From: Phaeodactylibacter sp.
GTDB taxonomy: Bacteria > Bacteroidota > Bacteroidia > Chitinophagales > Saprospiraceae
Direction of reading: 5' to 3'
Assembly: GCF_022763345.1 (NCBI RefSeq)
Contig: NZ_JALEGS010000081.1
Coordinates: 1-49,870 of the forward strand
Length of the DNA stretch: 49,870 bases
Shown: positions 1 through 6,056 of the stretch, in pieces
Layout of the letters: each line of letters opens with the position of its first letter
Position numbering within the stretch: position 1 is the stretch's first letter
The notes under the pieces: model-generated
What the model saw: only the letters and a program-made list of their open reading frames with translations
Databases searched by the model: none
What the model was told of the DNA's origin: nothing
Program-made: the position numbers and the translations under genes

Positions 1-72
1 ATCGCTGATTTGCGGTGCTATCGTAAAAGTGGAGCGTGGAGTACGATCCAGCAACTTGTCGCAGCGGCATAG
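1..72 (+). CDS. C-terminal fragment of an ORF in the terminal repeat
   Basis: Frame 1 is open from the first base and stops with TAG at 70-72. It encodes 23 residues beginning IADLRCYRK and ending QQLVAAA. The same tail occurs on the minus strand at the far end of the window, so the gene exists in at least two copies. A transposase C-terminus is the simplest guess because the copies are inverted and identity ends 22 bp after the stop, as at an IS end. The fragment is too short to place in a family. Confidence 0.4.
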   Translation: MADLRCYRKSGAWSTIQQLVAAA

Positions 73-94
73 CTGTGCAATTTGTTATACACAC
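1..94. repeat. Terminal inverted repeat, left copy (94 bp)
   Basis: Bases 1-94 are the exact reverse complement of bases 49777-49870; identity stops at base 95 (C, against T on the other side). Each copy contains the end of the same reading frame followed by about 22 bp of non-coding sequence. The likely reading is that the window ends inside two inverted copies of a dispersed element, such as an insertion sequence. A real 50-kb composite transposon is unlikely because essential genes (sdh, rpsB, atpD) lie between the copies. Confidence 0.9.
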
Positions 95-115
95 CCTACT
101 TGTAAGCAAATTATT

Positions 116-156
116 ATTTTAAAATGGGCTTAACTGTGTGAGGCTCATTTTAAAAT
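116..156. promoter_or_regulatory. AT-rich inverted repeat upstream of precursor gene 1
   Basis: Two perfect 11-base arms, ATTTTAAAATG at 116-126 and its complement at 146-156, flank a 19-base spacer. Each arm also contains the palindrome ATTTTAAAAT. The element lies between the repeat end (94) and the start codon at 198, in DNA that is very AT-rich. It could be an operator, a weak terminator for the gene ending at 72, or part of the promoter region. The sequence alone does not decide. Confidence 0.4.
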
Positions 157-197
157 CAAAATTCAAATCTATTTTAAATTCATAAAATTTTCGCAAA

Positions 198-530
198 ATG
201 CTAGTATCAAAGGAACAAGAAAAGACACAACAATTTGTCAATCAATTATTCAATGAATGTTGGAATAATGAGGATTTCAAAAATCGCTTGATAGCATCTC
301 CGGTTGAGACTCTAGAAGATTTTAAGGGTCAAAAACTCAGTCCTGACATGAAGAAAATTGTTGTTAGTGACCAAACAGATCCAAATATAATTTTTATCAA
401 CATCCCACCCAGAGTAAATTTAGATGATCTTGAACTTAGTGATGAACAATTAGAAATGGTCTCTGGTGGTATTGTCTGGCCTGTAGTTGCTTTAACCTTT
501 GGTGTACTAGCTTGGATAGATCCACTTTAG
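198..530 (+). CDS. NHLP-leader RiPP precursor-like peptide 1
   Basis: The 110-residue product resembles nitrile-hydratase-like leader peptides (NHLP/proteusin type). Residues about 15-91 form the leader: a W-N-N helix (CWNNEDFKNRLI), the central segment VSDQTDP, then the acidic LSDEQLEMVSGG. The Gly-Gly at 90-91 is the expected cleavage site. The predicted core, residues 92-110, is 19 residues and strongly hydrophobic (IVWPVVALTFG, then VLAWIDPL), with no Cys or Ser and one Thr. That argues against lanthionine or azole chemistry. Proteusin-type modification of aliphatic residues, or a membrane-active unmodified peptide, would fit better. The leader closely matches the second precursor at 4410-4802. 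The start is the ATG at 198, with an A-rich upstream region and a strong terminator downstream at 589-622. No maturation enzyme is in view. The family call is from memory of the motif, and product and activity are unknown. Confidence 0.72.
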   Translation: MLVSKEQEKTQQFVNQLFNECWNNEDFKNRLIASPVETLEDFKGQKLSPDMKKIVVSDQTDPNIIFINIPPRVNLDDLELSDEQLEMVSGGIVWPVVALTFGVLAWIDPL

Positions 531-588
531 AACGATTAAATCCGAATCACTGTTTATTATTTTGAATAATTTAATAAGAGTGATCTTA

Positions 589-622
589 CACAGTAATGAT
601 GGAAATTTCCATTGTTGCTGTG
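589..622 (+). terminator. Rho-independent terminator after precursor gene 1
   Basis: A near-perfect 34-base palindrome (CACAGTAATGATGGAAA paired with TTTCCATTGTTGCTGTG) has a 17-pair stem including three G-U pairs. A T-rich stretch follows. It begins 58 bp after the stop codon of the first precursor and ends 11 bp before the insertion sequence. Confidence 0.7.
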
Positions 623-633
623 TTTCTTTCGGT

Positions 634-1952
634 AATAGTCCGTGGCAAATCAGGCGGCAATTTTGCCTATAGCCCTGAAGCGCTCGCGGATGGAATTAAT
701 TTTTGAAAGCTGTGCGCCGATGCCGAACGTGGCAATAAATCGGTCCAGCAATAAATCGTTGGCATACTGGGTTTTAACGTCTGCCATAGAAAACGCTTTG
801 CGTTCCTGCGGCGGGGCGCTGAGGCAGTATGCTGCTTTAGCAAGCGATACGGCTGTGAGGGCCGTGTTGAGATGGAAGTGCAGCTTTTGCGGACTGCGTG
901 CCTGGCAGTGGGCCAGCCCTGCATGTTGCTTGCCATCCCTGTACAGGAACTCAATCTGAAAGCGGCACTGGTAAGCGTGCAGTACCTCTGCGCCATCCAT
1001 GCCCATATCGGTGCAGGCATAAATCTTCGCGGATTTTACTTGCCCCTGATCGTCCAAGTGATGTACGATGACAACTTTAGCGTTGCGCTTCCAAGACTGT
1101 ACATTTACAGTGGACTGGTAAGCAGCCCACGAACCGTCTTCTGCTTGTGCGCATGGCGTGAAATGGTCTTCGCGCAGGGCATAAGGATTGATCCGGCCGT
1201 CATATGTTTTAGGGCGCCCCCTTCTTCTTTTCAGCCTTGGCCCATTATAAAGGTAGCGCAGCCTTGCATCCTTGCGCGGGCGGGTGATCAGTTGAAACCC
1301 TTCGCCAAGCAGCGTATCCACGAAAGGCTCCCTGGCGAAATAGGCATCCGCAGTGACATACTTGGAAAGCCTCAGCAGGGCTTCTTTGCGCTCACAAAGG
1401 ATACGGGCATAGAAAGCAAGCTGCGATTCCCCCTCTTTCAGGCCTACTGTCTGGACGGCTTCGAGATGGAGGGCTGCTTTGTCCGCCAGATCTACAGCAG
1501 CTATACCCGAAAACTCCAGGCCGCGCAGCTCGCGGCCGGCGCAGCCAGAGTAGAAGTAGCCTATACCCGCTGTATGCTTGCCGCTCTTTGGTACAAAGCA
1601 AGGGTCAAAAGCAATAGCCAAGTGCTGCCCAAGCTGTTGCGAAGCCAGCTCAGCATTGAACTCCAGCCAGCTAAAGGGGCGGGCGAAGTTCTGACGGTAG
1701 GTATCTTCCCCGTATTCGCTCCAGCGCGAAAGGTTGGTGAAGTTGTACCGGCCTCGCACGGCTAGCCATAATGGAAACAAGTGCAGCATAAATCGGTATT
1801 GCCAACGGTTATTTGTAGAAATTTTTCGTAATATTTGTTCCGTGAGTGCTTTGACGCTCATAGGGGCAAAGTTGGTTTGAGTGTGTAGGAACTCCCAAAT
1901 TACAACTTTCCCCTTTTTTTATGGCTATGCGTCATTTTCCCCACGGACTATT
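634..1952 (-). mobile_element. Complete IS4-family insertion sequence
   Basis: The ends carry a perfect 12-bp inverted repeat: AATAGTCCGTGG at 634-645 and its complement at 1941-1952. One transposase gene fills most of the 1.3-kb element on the minus strand. The left end lies 16 bp from the transposase stop and the right end about 90 bp upstream of its start. I found no convincing target-site duplication in the flanking bases (left flank ends in TTTCGGT; right flank begins GACTTATAG). This suggests an old insertion or a later deletion or rearrangement next to it. It sits directly after the terminator of the first precursor gene. Confidence 0.8.
650..1861 (-). CDS. IS4-family DDE transposase
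   Basis: The 403-residue protein catalyses cut-and-paste transposition of the surrounding element. The DDE residues can be placed: D86 in IAFDPCF, D172 in VTADAYF and E304 in the IS4 signature Y-(2)-R-(3)-E-(6)-K (Y297, R300, E304, K311). The N-terminal region is helical and Trp/Arg-rich, as expected for end binding, and a basic stretch occurs around residues 209-218. The frame is intact from ATG to stop, so the enzyme may be active. Its codons are more GC-rich than the flanking small genes, consistent with arrival from another background. The long frame on the opposite strand is a shadow. Confidence 0.92.
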   Translation of the reverse strand: MSVKALTEQILRKISTNNRWQYRFMLHLFPLWLAVRGRYNFTNLSRWSEYGEDTYRQNFARPFSWLEFNAELASQQLGQHLAIAFDPCFVPKSGKHTAGIGYFYSGCAGRELRGLEFSGIAAVDLADKAALHLEAVQTVGLKEGESQLAFYARILCERKEALLRLSKYVTADAYFAREPFVDTLLGEGFQLITRPRKDARLRYLYNGPRLKRRRGRPKTYDGRINPYALREDHFTPCAQAEDGSWAAYQSTVNVQSWKRNAKVVIVHHLDDQGQVKSAKIYACTDMGMDGAEVLHAYQCRFQIEFLYRDGKQHAGLAHCQARSPQKLHFHLNTALTAVSLAKAAYCLSAPPQERKAFSMADVKTQYANDLLLDRFIATFGIGAQLSKINSIRERFRAIGKIAA

Positions 1953-2014
1953 GACTTATAGCAAATGCGTAATATTATCGAGATAAGTATTGTGTGATTT
2001 AAACAGGTTTTATC

Positions 2015-2203
2015 ATGATTAATAAATCGATTCTAAAGATTGTGGCAGTGATATTTATAGCACTTGGCTTGTGTTATATGGTCTACCAGTTTATCACCAT
2101 CGAGGATACTCCCGAAGCAGATAGAAGTTATCTTTTCTATGGACTAGTTGTTGTAGGCTTGGCTTCATTGTTGTATAATTACGCCAAAAAACAAGACGGA
2201 TAA
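2015..2203 (+). CDS. Small two-helix membrane protein
   Basis: This 62-residue protein is not recognised. Two hydrophobic segments are evident, about residues 6-27 (LKIVAVIFIALGLCYMVYQF) and 41-55 (LFYGLVVVGLASLLY). A short charged loop (EDTPEADRS) and a basic/acidic tail (KKQDG) join and end them. It begins 62 bp past the insertion sequence and lies 53 bp before a second small membrane protein, in the same direction as the large membrane protein at 2487. The three may form one transcript. Small two-helix proteins beside precursor peptides are sometimes immunity proteins, but nothing here proves that. Confidence 0.6.
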   Translation: MINKSILKIVAVIFIALGLCYMVYQFITIEDTPEADRSYLFYGLVVVGLASLLYNYAKKQDG

Positions 2204-2256
2204 AGCAAAACGAGTAAGATTCAAGCACACTAAAACTTACTTAAAAAAGCTATTCC

Positions 2257-2436
2257 ATGAATAAAAAGCAGACTATCCTCCTGCTAGTTGTTTGTCTAGC
2301 CCTAATCATACCCGTAAAACACTATTGGGGCCTCGACTATTTTGTGTCCATTGTCATACTCTACTTAATACACAGTGTACTAGCTTATCAGGGCATAAAA
2401 TGGTGGATAAATCAAAATCACCGGAAACAAACGTAA
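2257..2436 (+). CDS. Small two-helix membrane protein
   Basis: This 59-residue frame runs from ATG 2257 to TAA 2434-2436. It begins MNKKQTILLLVVCLALIIPV and ends NQNHRKQT. It has one hydrophobic segment at residues 6-20 and a second at about 28-46 (FVSIVILYLIHSVLAYQG), with a basic tail. A run of A-rich sequence precedes the ATG. It lies 53 bp after the previous small membrane gene and 50 bp before the large one. No family is recognised. The even spacing and shared membrane character suggest a common operon. Confidence 0.55.
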   Translation: MNKKQTILLLVVCLALIIPVKHYWGLDYFVSIVILYLIHSVLAYQGIKWWINQNHRKQT

Positions 2437-2486
2437 TGAACCATCACTAGCGCATTGTTGTCTAAAAGTTAATCTACCGTTAGCCG

Positions 2487-3998
2487 ATGGACGATAAACA
2501 ACAGGTATTCAAAGAGTGGCTCAACAAGCTACAGGAAAACAGCTGGAACCTGGAACTCCTGGTGTCTGGCTTTGCTATTTTCGGGCTGTTTCAGTTCAAC
2601 GAGTTCCTACAGTTCCAATACTACTACGTCAATGCCAACAATACCGGCGATGATATTTACTACCGGCTCGTCAGCATTCTATTGGCGATGCTCATCACCG
2701 GTTCAAGCATTTTTATTATTTCCCTCATTGTGCACGTGTTTCTGCGAGGGCTGTGGATCGGGGCCATTGGGCTAAGGTTTGTCTCCGGCGATATCGACTA
2801 CGGCAGTCTAAATTATAGCGATCCGTTCAGTAAATATATTCAGAAGACGGTAGGCGAATTCGACGACTTTATCCTCAAGCTGGAAAATATAGCCAGCTTA
2901 ATGTTCGCCTTTACTTTCCTGCTTTTCTTTATTTCTGTTTCGGTAATTATCTGGATTACGGGTTCGTCTGTCCTCTTGCAGGTGCTGCAAAATACCTTTG
3001 CCGATCGAATACCCTACTCTTGGTATATGCCCTTGTTTTTTACACTCCTGGCTATTGGCGGTATCGTAGGTTTTGATTTTATCACCCTTGGTCTTCTGAA
3101 AAAAGTAAAAGCCAAATGGTTTGCGCGGGCTTATCTGACCCTGTACATCTTGGTGGGGGTGCTTACCTTGTCGTTTTTGTGGCGCCCCCTGCTGTTTAAT
3201 TTTATCGACCAAAAGGGGACGCGCCGGTTTGTCTTACTTACCTTTCCGCTGCTGCTAATTCTATCGCTACTTTCGAGTCTGCAGTTTACTAACTACGAAG
3301 TATTTCCCCGGCTCGACAACGACGACAGCCAGGGGCTATACCAATCGATCAAGCTAAAAGAAAACGCTGGGGCATCCTTTAATTATGTCTTTTACGATGA
3401 CCTGCGACAATTGCGTAAAGCCCAAAAGGAGTATACGCCAATTCGTGCTTTGAGCATCCCCAATTACCGGATTGAGGATTCGCAACTACAGGTGTTCGCT
3501 AAGTACGATGAAAACCTGGAACAGGTGCTTTTCCAGCTGGATAGCACCATCATGGCGTTTGAGAAACGGGGTATCCGAACGCTGTTTTTCAACAAATCCA
3601 ATTACGACAAAATGTACGCTGACAGCTTGGATGAGCTTCAGCGGAAGTACTATTCGCTCAGAGAGAAAGATGCCAAAGCTGCAGAGCTGCTCAGAATACG
3701 TTTTTATGAAGAGAAACAGACCGAATACCAAGCGAATCTATCCAAAATCCTTACACTTTTACGGGAAGCGATCACCTTTGAAGTGAATGGCCGTCCTATT
3801 CCCCGAGAATCAGTAGACTTTAACTTTTTCGTTCATCCTAACCTAGGCGAAAAGGGCATCCTCTGTAACTTCCCCATCGATACCTTTGCGGTAAATGGCA
3901 CCAATTACCTGACTTTGAACCGACTTGGTTTCAACGAAAACCTGGATGATTTCCAGCAGATTGACTTTACCATTCCTTTTGTATATTCAAACCAATAA
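2487..3998 (+). CDS. Polytopic membrane protein with large C-terminal domain
   Basis: The 503-residue protein has about six predicted membrane helices in its first half, near residues 22-44, 62-90, 133-165, 180-208, 217-240 and 247-266. About 235 mostly polar residues follow. The soluble half contains helical, charge-rich stretches (for example DSLDELQRKYYSLREKDAKA) and a beta-like C-terminus. I do not recognise a named family. Similar proteins in Bacteroidota are annotated as hypothetical membrane proteins. It is the last gene of the run that starts at 2015 and is followed by 411 bp of AT-rich DNA before the second precursor. A role in export, sensing or self-protection for the peptides is only a positional guess. 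Codon usage looks more like the core genes than like the precursors. Confidence 0.75.
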   Translation: MDDKQQVFKEWLNKLQENSWNLELLVSGFAIFGLFQFNEFLQFQYYYVNANNTGDDIYYRLVSILLAMLITGSSIFIISLIVHVFLRGLWIGAIGLRFVSGDIDYGSLNYSDPFSKYIQKTVGEFDDFILKLENIASLMFAFTFLLFFISVSVIIWITGSSVLLQVLQNTFADRIPYSWYMPLFFTLLAIGGIVGFDFITLGLLKKVKAKWFARAYLTLYILVGVLTLSFLWRPLLFNFIDQKGTRRFVLLTFPLLLILSLLSSLQFTNYEVFPRLDNDDSQGLYQSIKLKENAGASFNYVFYDDLRQLRKAQKEYTPIRALSIPNYRIEDSQLQVFAKYDENLEQVLFQLDSTIMAFEKRGIRTLFFNKSNYDKMYADSLDELQRKYYSLREKDAKAAELLRIRFYEEKQTEYQANLSKILTLLREAITFEVNGRPIPRESVDFNFFVHPNLGEKGILCNFPIDTFAVNGTNYLTLNRLGFNENLDDFQQIDFTIPFVYSNQ

Positions 3999-4409
3999 CT
4001 GCTGTTCTCAATAAAATCAGGGCGCACAATTGCTAAGCCCGTTCTGGTTAAGGCTGGCTGCGTAGCCTTCCTCCTCCTCCGTGAGGTAAAGTAGGTCTTA
4101 TATTTCTTAACAATCTCAGCCATAGTATTCACTTCCTTAAGGGCTTACAGGGTCACTTCTGTTGAAATTTCTTCTGCTCACGATAGCTAATTTAAGGGCC
4201 TTGTAAATTAAGCTACCTATTTAGTTTTCGAGGAAGCTCCAGTGTTGTATTCAGTCTTTTTGGCAATTCTCTAAGTCAGCTCAGGCTTACCTTCATATTA
4301 GGAATTAACGCTTTAGCTTTCGGCATATTGAAAAGGTCGGAGCTTAAATGAATCCATATCAGTCGAGTCTGTACATTTTTTAAATCAATAAATAGAAAAA
4401 TTGTCTATT
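3999..4409. other. AT-rich intergenic region
   Basis: No intact gene is supported in these 411 bases. The minus strand between about 4017 and 4123 holds a possible decayed small peptide: ATG at 4123 opens MAEIVKKYK, and a -1 shift would join it to LLYLTEEEEGYAASLNQ and an in-frame stop near 4017. The right part must hold the promoter of the second precursor gene. I could not find a clear TAnnTTTG element; TACATTTT at about 4373 is the nearest. Confidence 0.4.
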
Positions 4410-4802
4410 ATGAGTGTCAATTCACAAAAAAGCGTAACTGAAAAAGTCGTAACTGAAGCGTGGAACAACCCCGCTTTTAAAGCCGCCCTTATTGAAAACC
4501 CGGAAGAAGCGATCAGGTCGCTGACGGGGCAGCAGGTCAAACTGCCGGAGGGCAAAGACCGTATGGTAGTTGTAGACCAAACTGACCCCAGAGCCTTTTA
4601 TTTCAACCTGCCAGTGCAGGTGGATATGGACGATGTAGAACTGACGGAGGAACAACTGGAGGTTGTCGCTGGTGGTGGCAGGGTTAATTTTATAGATATG
4701 TTTAAAGTACCAGTCATACGCTGCTTTCCTAGTCCATCAGGTTCAGTTCCGGGGAGCCCTGGCCCTACCTTGCCCTTTGACTCCAATTCATTCAATGCAT
4801 AG
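4410..4802 (+). CDS. NHLP-leader RiPP precursor-like peptide 2
   Basis: The 130-residue product starts at ATG 4410; an in-frame TTG nine bases upstream is less likely. Its leader parallels the first precursor block by block: EAWNNPAFKAALIENP, then VVVDQTDP, then NLPVQVDMDDVELTEEQLEVVAGG. The Gly-Gly at 88-89 marks the probable cleavage site. The core, residues about 90-130, differs completely from the first: GRVNFIDMFKVPVIRCF, then a Ser/Pro/Gly-rich stretch (SPSGSVPGSPGP) and FDSNSFNA. It has one Cys, several Ser and one Thr. Similar leaders with unrelated cores are typical of leader-guided RiPP maturation, where one enzyme set processes several products. The final codons lie within a 25-bp repeat found again at 5600. 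A strong hairpin follows at 4827. No maturation gene is adjacent. Confidence 0.72.
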   Translation: MSVNSQKSVTEKVVTEAWNNPAFKAALIENPEEAIRSLTGQQVKLPEGKDRMVVVDQTDPRAFYFNLPVQVDMDDVELTEEQLEVVAGGGRVNFIDMFKVPVIRCFPSPSGSVPGSPGPTLPFDSNSFNA

Positions 4803-4816
4803 CCGCATTCAATAGC
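4792..4816. repeat. 25-bp direct repeat, copy 1
   Basis: TCAATGCATAGCCGCATTCA plus ATAGC spans the last two codons and stop of the second precursor and the bases just after it. An identical copy lies 808 bp downstream at 5600. Weaker similarity continues for about 19 bp into the hairpin that follows each copy (shared GGCTGTC). Confidence 0.85.
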
Positions 4817-4826
4817 CAATCCTGAT

Positions 4827-4860
4827 GAGGCTGTCTCAAAAGTAACGAGACAGCCTCTTT
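4827..4860 (+). terminator. Terminator after precursor gene 2
   Basis: Two perfect 11-base arms (GAGGCTGTCTC at 4827-4837 and its complement at 4847-4857) surround a nine-base loop and are followed by TTT. It lies 24 bp after the stop codon. The arm sequence resembles IS ends that begin GAGGCTGTCTCAAAA, so a MITE-like origin is a possible alternative. Confidence 0.7.
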
Positions 4861-5129
4861 ATGTTTTTAGGTAGGCCATGGAGGTTTGATGGGTAGAGAA
4901 GACTTTTATCCAGGGTGAGAGGCTTCACAGGGATTATGTACGTTTCCAATTTAATTGTATAGAGAATATCCAGAACCGGATCCGCTTACCATCGGTTAAA
5001 TACAAGATTAAATAATTTGAATGCTTTGCTAACAAGTTGCAAATCGAACGACTGTCATACGACTGATCTTACGTGATTTGTACAGGCGAAGGGTATCTAA
5101 GCACAAGGGCCAGCAAAATCAAAAAGCTT

Positions 5130-5594
5130 ATGATAAACTATATCATATTCGGAATATCAGTCTCCTTTTTTTCCTGGATAATCGGAATAGTACTCAATAC
5201 AATTCTCATGATGACCAGGTACTACGAAAGGCTATCATATATGAATTTTATTGAGAGCAAAACCATCAATAAATACCTGGGGCTCAGGTATTTTAAGTGG
5301 ATTGTGGAAAATACATTTTTCAAATACTTCAATCCGGGTATTAAAATAAGAAGTAGAAATACGGATTTAACGGAGATCCGAAGGCAAATGACAATTGCCG
5401 AAATAGGTCATCTAATTGGGTTCCTGTTTGTGCTCGTATTCGCGATATACTGGAGTATAGTACATGGTTTTTTATCCGGGCTGGTAATAATGATGGCAAA
5501 TGTTTTTATGAATTTATACCCTTCCTTGTTACAACAGGAAAACAAAAGGCGAATAGATAAAGTAATCAATCGATTGCAGATCCATAAATCATAA
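5130..5594 (+). CDS. CrtO-like acyltransferase-family membrane protein
   Basis: From ATG 5130 the product is 154 residues; a start at 5073 would add 19 residues without hydrophobic character, and the A-rich stretch before 5130 favours the shorter form. A membrane helix lies at about residues 4-30 and two more near 85-125. Late motifs match the small acyltransferase family of glycosyl-4,4'-diaponeurosporenoate acyltransferase (CrtO): RRQMTIAEIGHLIG followed by MMANVFMNLYPSLLQQENKR. The conserved Glu-x-x-His and the N-x-Y-P-x-x-x-Q pattern are the basis of the call. In the staphyloxanthin pathway such enzymes add a fatty acyl chain to a glycosylated carotenoid. Here no carotenoid gene is near, so the substrate is unknown and could be a lipid or a peptide. 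The gene is AT-rich like the precursors and is bracketed by the 25-bp repeat. Confidence 0.55.
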   Translation: MINYIIFGISVSFFSWIIGIVLNTILMMTRYYERLSYMNFIESKTINKYLGLRYFKWIVENTFFKYFNPGIKIRSRNTDLTEIRRQMTIAEIGHLIGFLFVLVFAIYWSIVHGFLSGLVIMMANVFMNLYPSLLQQENKRRIDKVINRLQIHKS

Positions 5595-5599
5595 CAGTC

Positions 5600-5624
5600 T
5601 CAATGCATAGCCGCATTCAATAGC
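5600..5624. repeat. 25-bp direct repeat, copy 2
   Basis: This is an exact second copy of the sequence at 4792-4816, placed 5 bp after the stop of the acyltransferase-like gene. It is not part of an ORF here, although an Asn-Ala-stop remains readable as in the second precursor. It may be the tail of a lost precursor copy or a recombination scar. Confidence 0.85.
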
Positions 5625-5634
5625 AAACCTTATC

Positions 5635-5663
5635 GGGGCTGTCCAATCATCATTGGCAGCCCC
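5635..5663 (+). terminator. Terminator after the acyltransferase-like gene
   Basis: GGGGCTG-T-CCAAT at 5635-5647 pairs with ATTGGCAGCCCC at 5652-5663, with one bulged T and a four-base loop. The GGCTGTC core is shared with the hairpin at 4827, which suggests that repeat and hairpin were duplicated together. No strong T-run follows, so efficiency is uncertain. Confidence 0.55.
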
Positions 5664-5881
5664 GTGCTTTTGAACGGAGCAATACCTGAAATACGCTGGC
5701 CAATAGCTTCCGTAAATCCTCAGCAAAACTGGCAGAAATCACCGGCAGCCGACTCCTACCTTTAAGCTGTCAAAAGAAATGAAAAATATTATATCCCTCA
5801 GTAAGCCGTTTCTTCCTAAAAATGGGCACCGGTAAAAATAGATTAGTAAATGCCCGGGGATAAGTAAATGAAGAAACGCCC

Positions 5882-5923
5882 AAAGGTTGTGCCCGAATAC
5901 GCTGCCGGGGCACGACCTTTTTT
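5882..5923 (+). terminator. Hairpin with T-tract upstream of the lipid kinase
   Basis: AAAGGTTGTGCCCG (5882-5895) pairs with the CGGGGCACGACCTTT stretch (5906-5920), with one G-U pair, and is followed by TTT. It lies 134 bp before the lipid kinase start. A possible 18-codon ORF (5779-5835, MKNIISLSKPFLPKNGHR) precedes it. The hairpin may end that short transcript or attenuate the kinase gene. It also argues against an in-frame upstream start at 5868 for the kinase. Confidence 0.6.
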
Positions 5924-6056
5924 GGGTTCATATCAACAGAGGGTTAGCCTGATGATTTACAGGGCTAAGCGCAAGCAGGCATCATCGCCACTCCGATTTC
6001 ATCCTCCAGTTTACCACAATTTCCCTATCTTCAACCACAGAACCAACGCTCATTTT

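Noticed and set aside
872..1765. Long open frame on the plus strand through the transposase gene
   Set aside because: It is the antisense shadow of a well-supported IS4 transposase and has no family-like features.
3905..4132. Minus-strand frame MNTMAEIVKKYKTYF... overlapping the end of the large membrane gene
   Set aside because: Low-complexity Arg-rich sequence, overlap with a supported gene and need for a frameshift to give a plausible small peptide; kept only as a note under the intergenic region.
4827..4857. Hairpin arms as the end of an IS or MITE
   Set aside because: The GAGGCTGTCTCAAAA start resembles some IS ends, but the arms lie only nine bases apart and directly behind a stop codon, so a terminator is the better reading.
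5868..6056. N-terminal extension of the lipid kinase from ATG 5868
   Set aside because: The added 63 residues have no family match, and their DNA contains a hairpin with T-tract; the family-like N-terminus starts at 6057.
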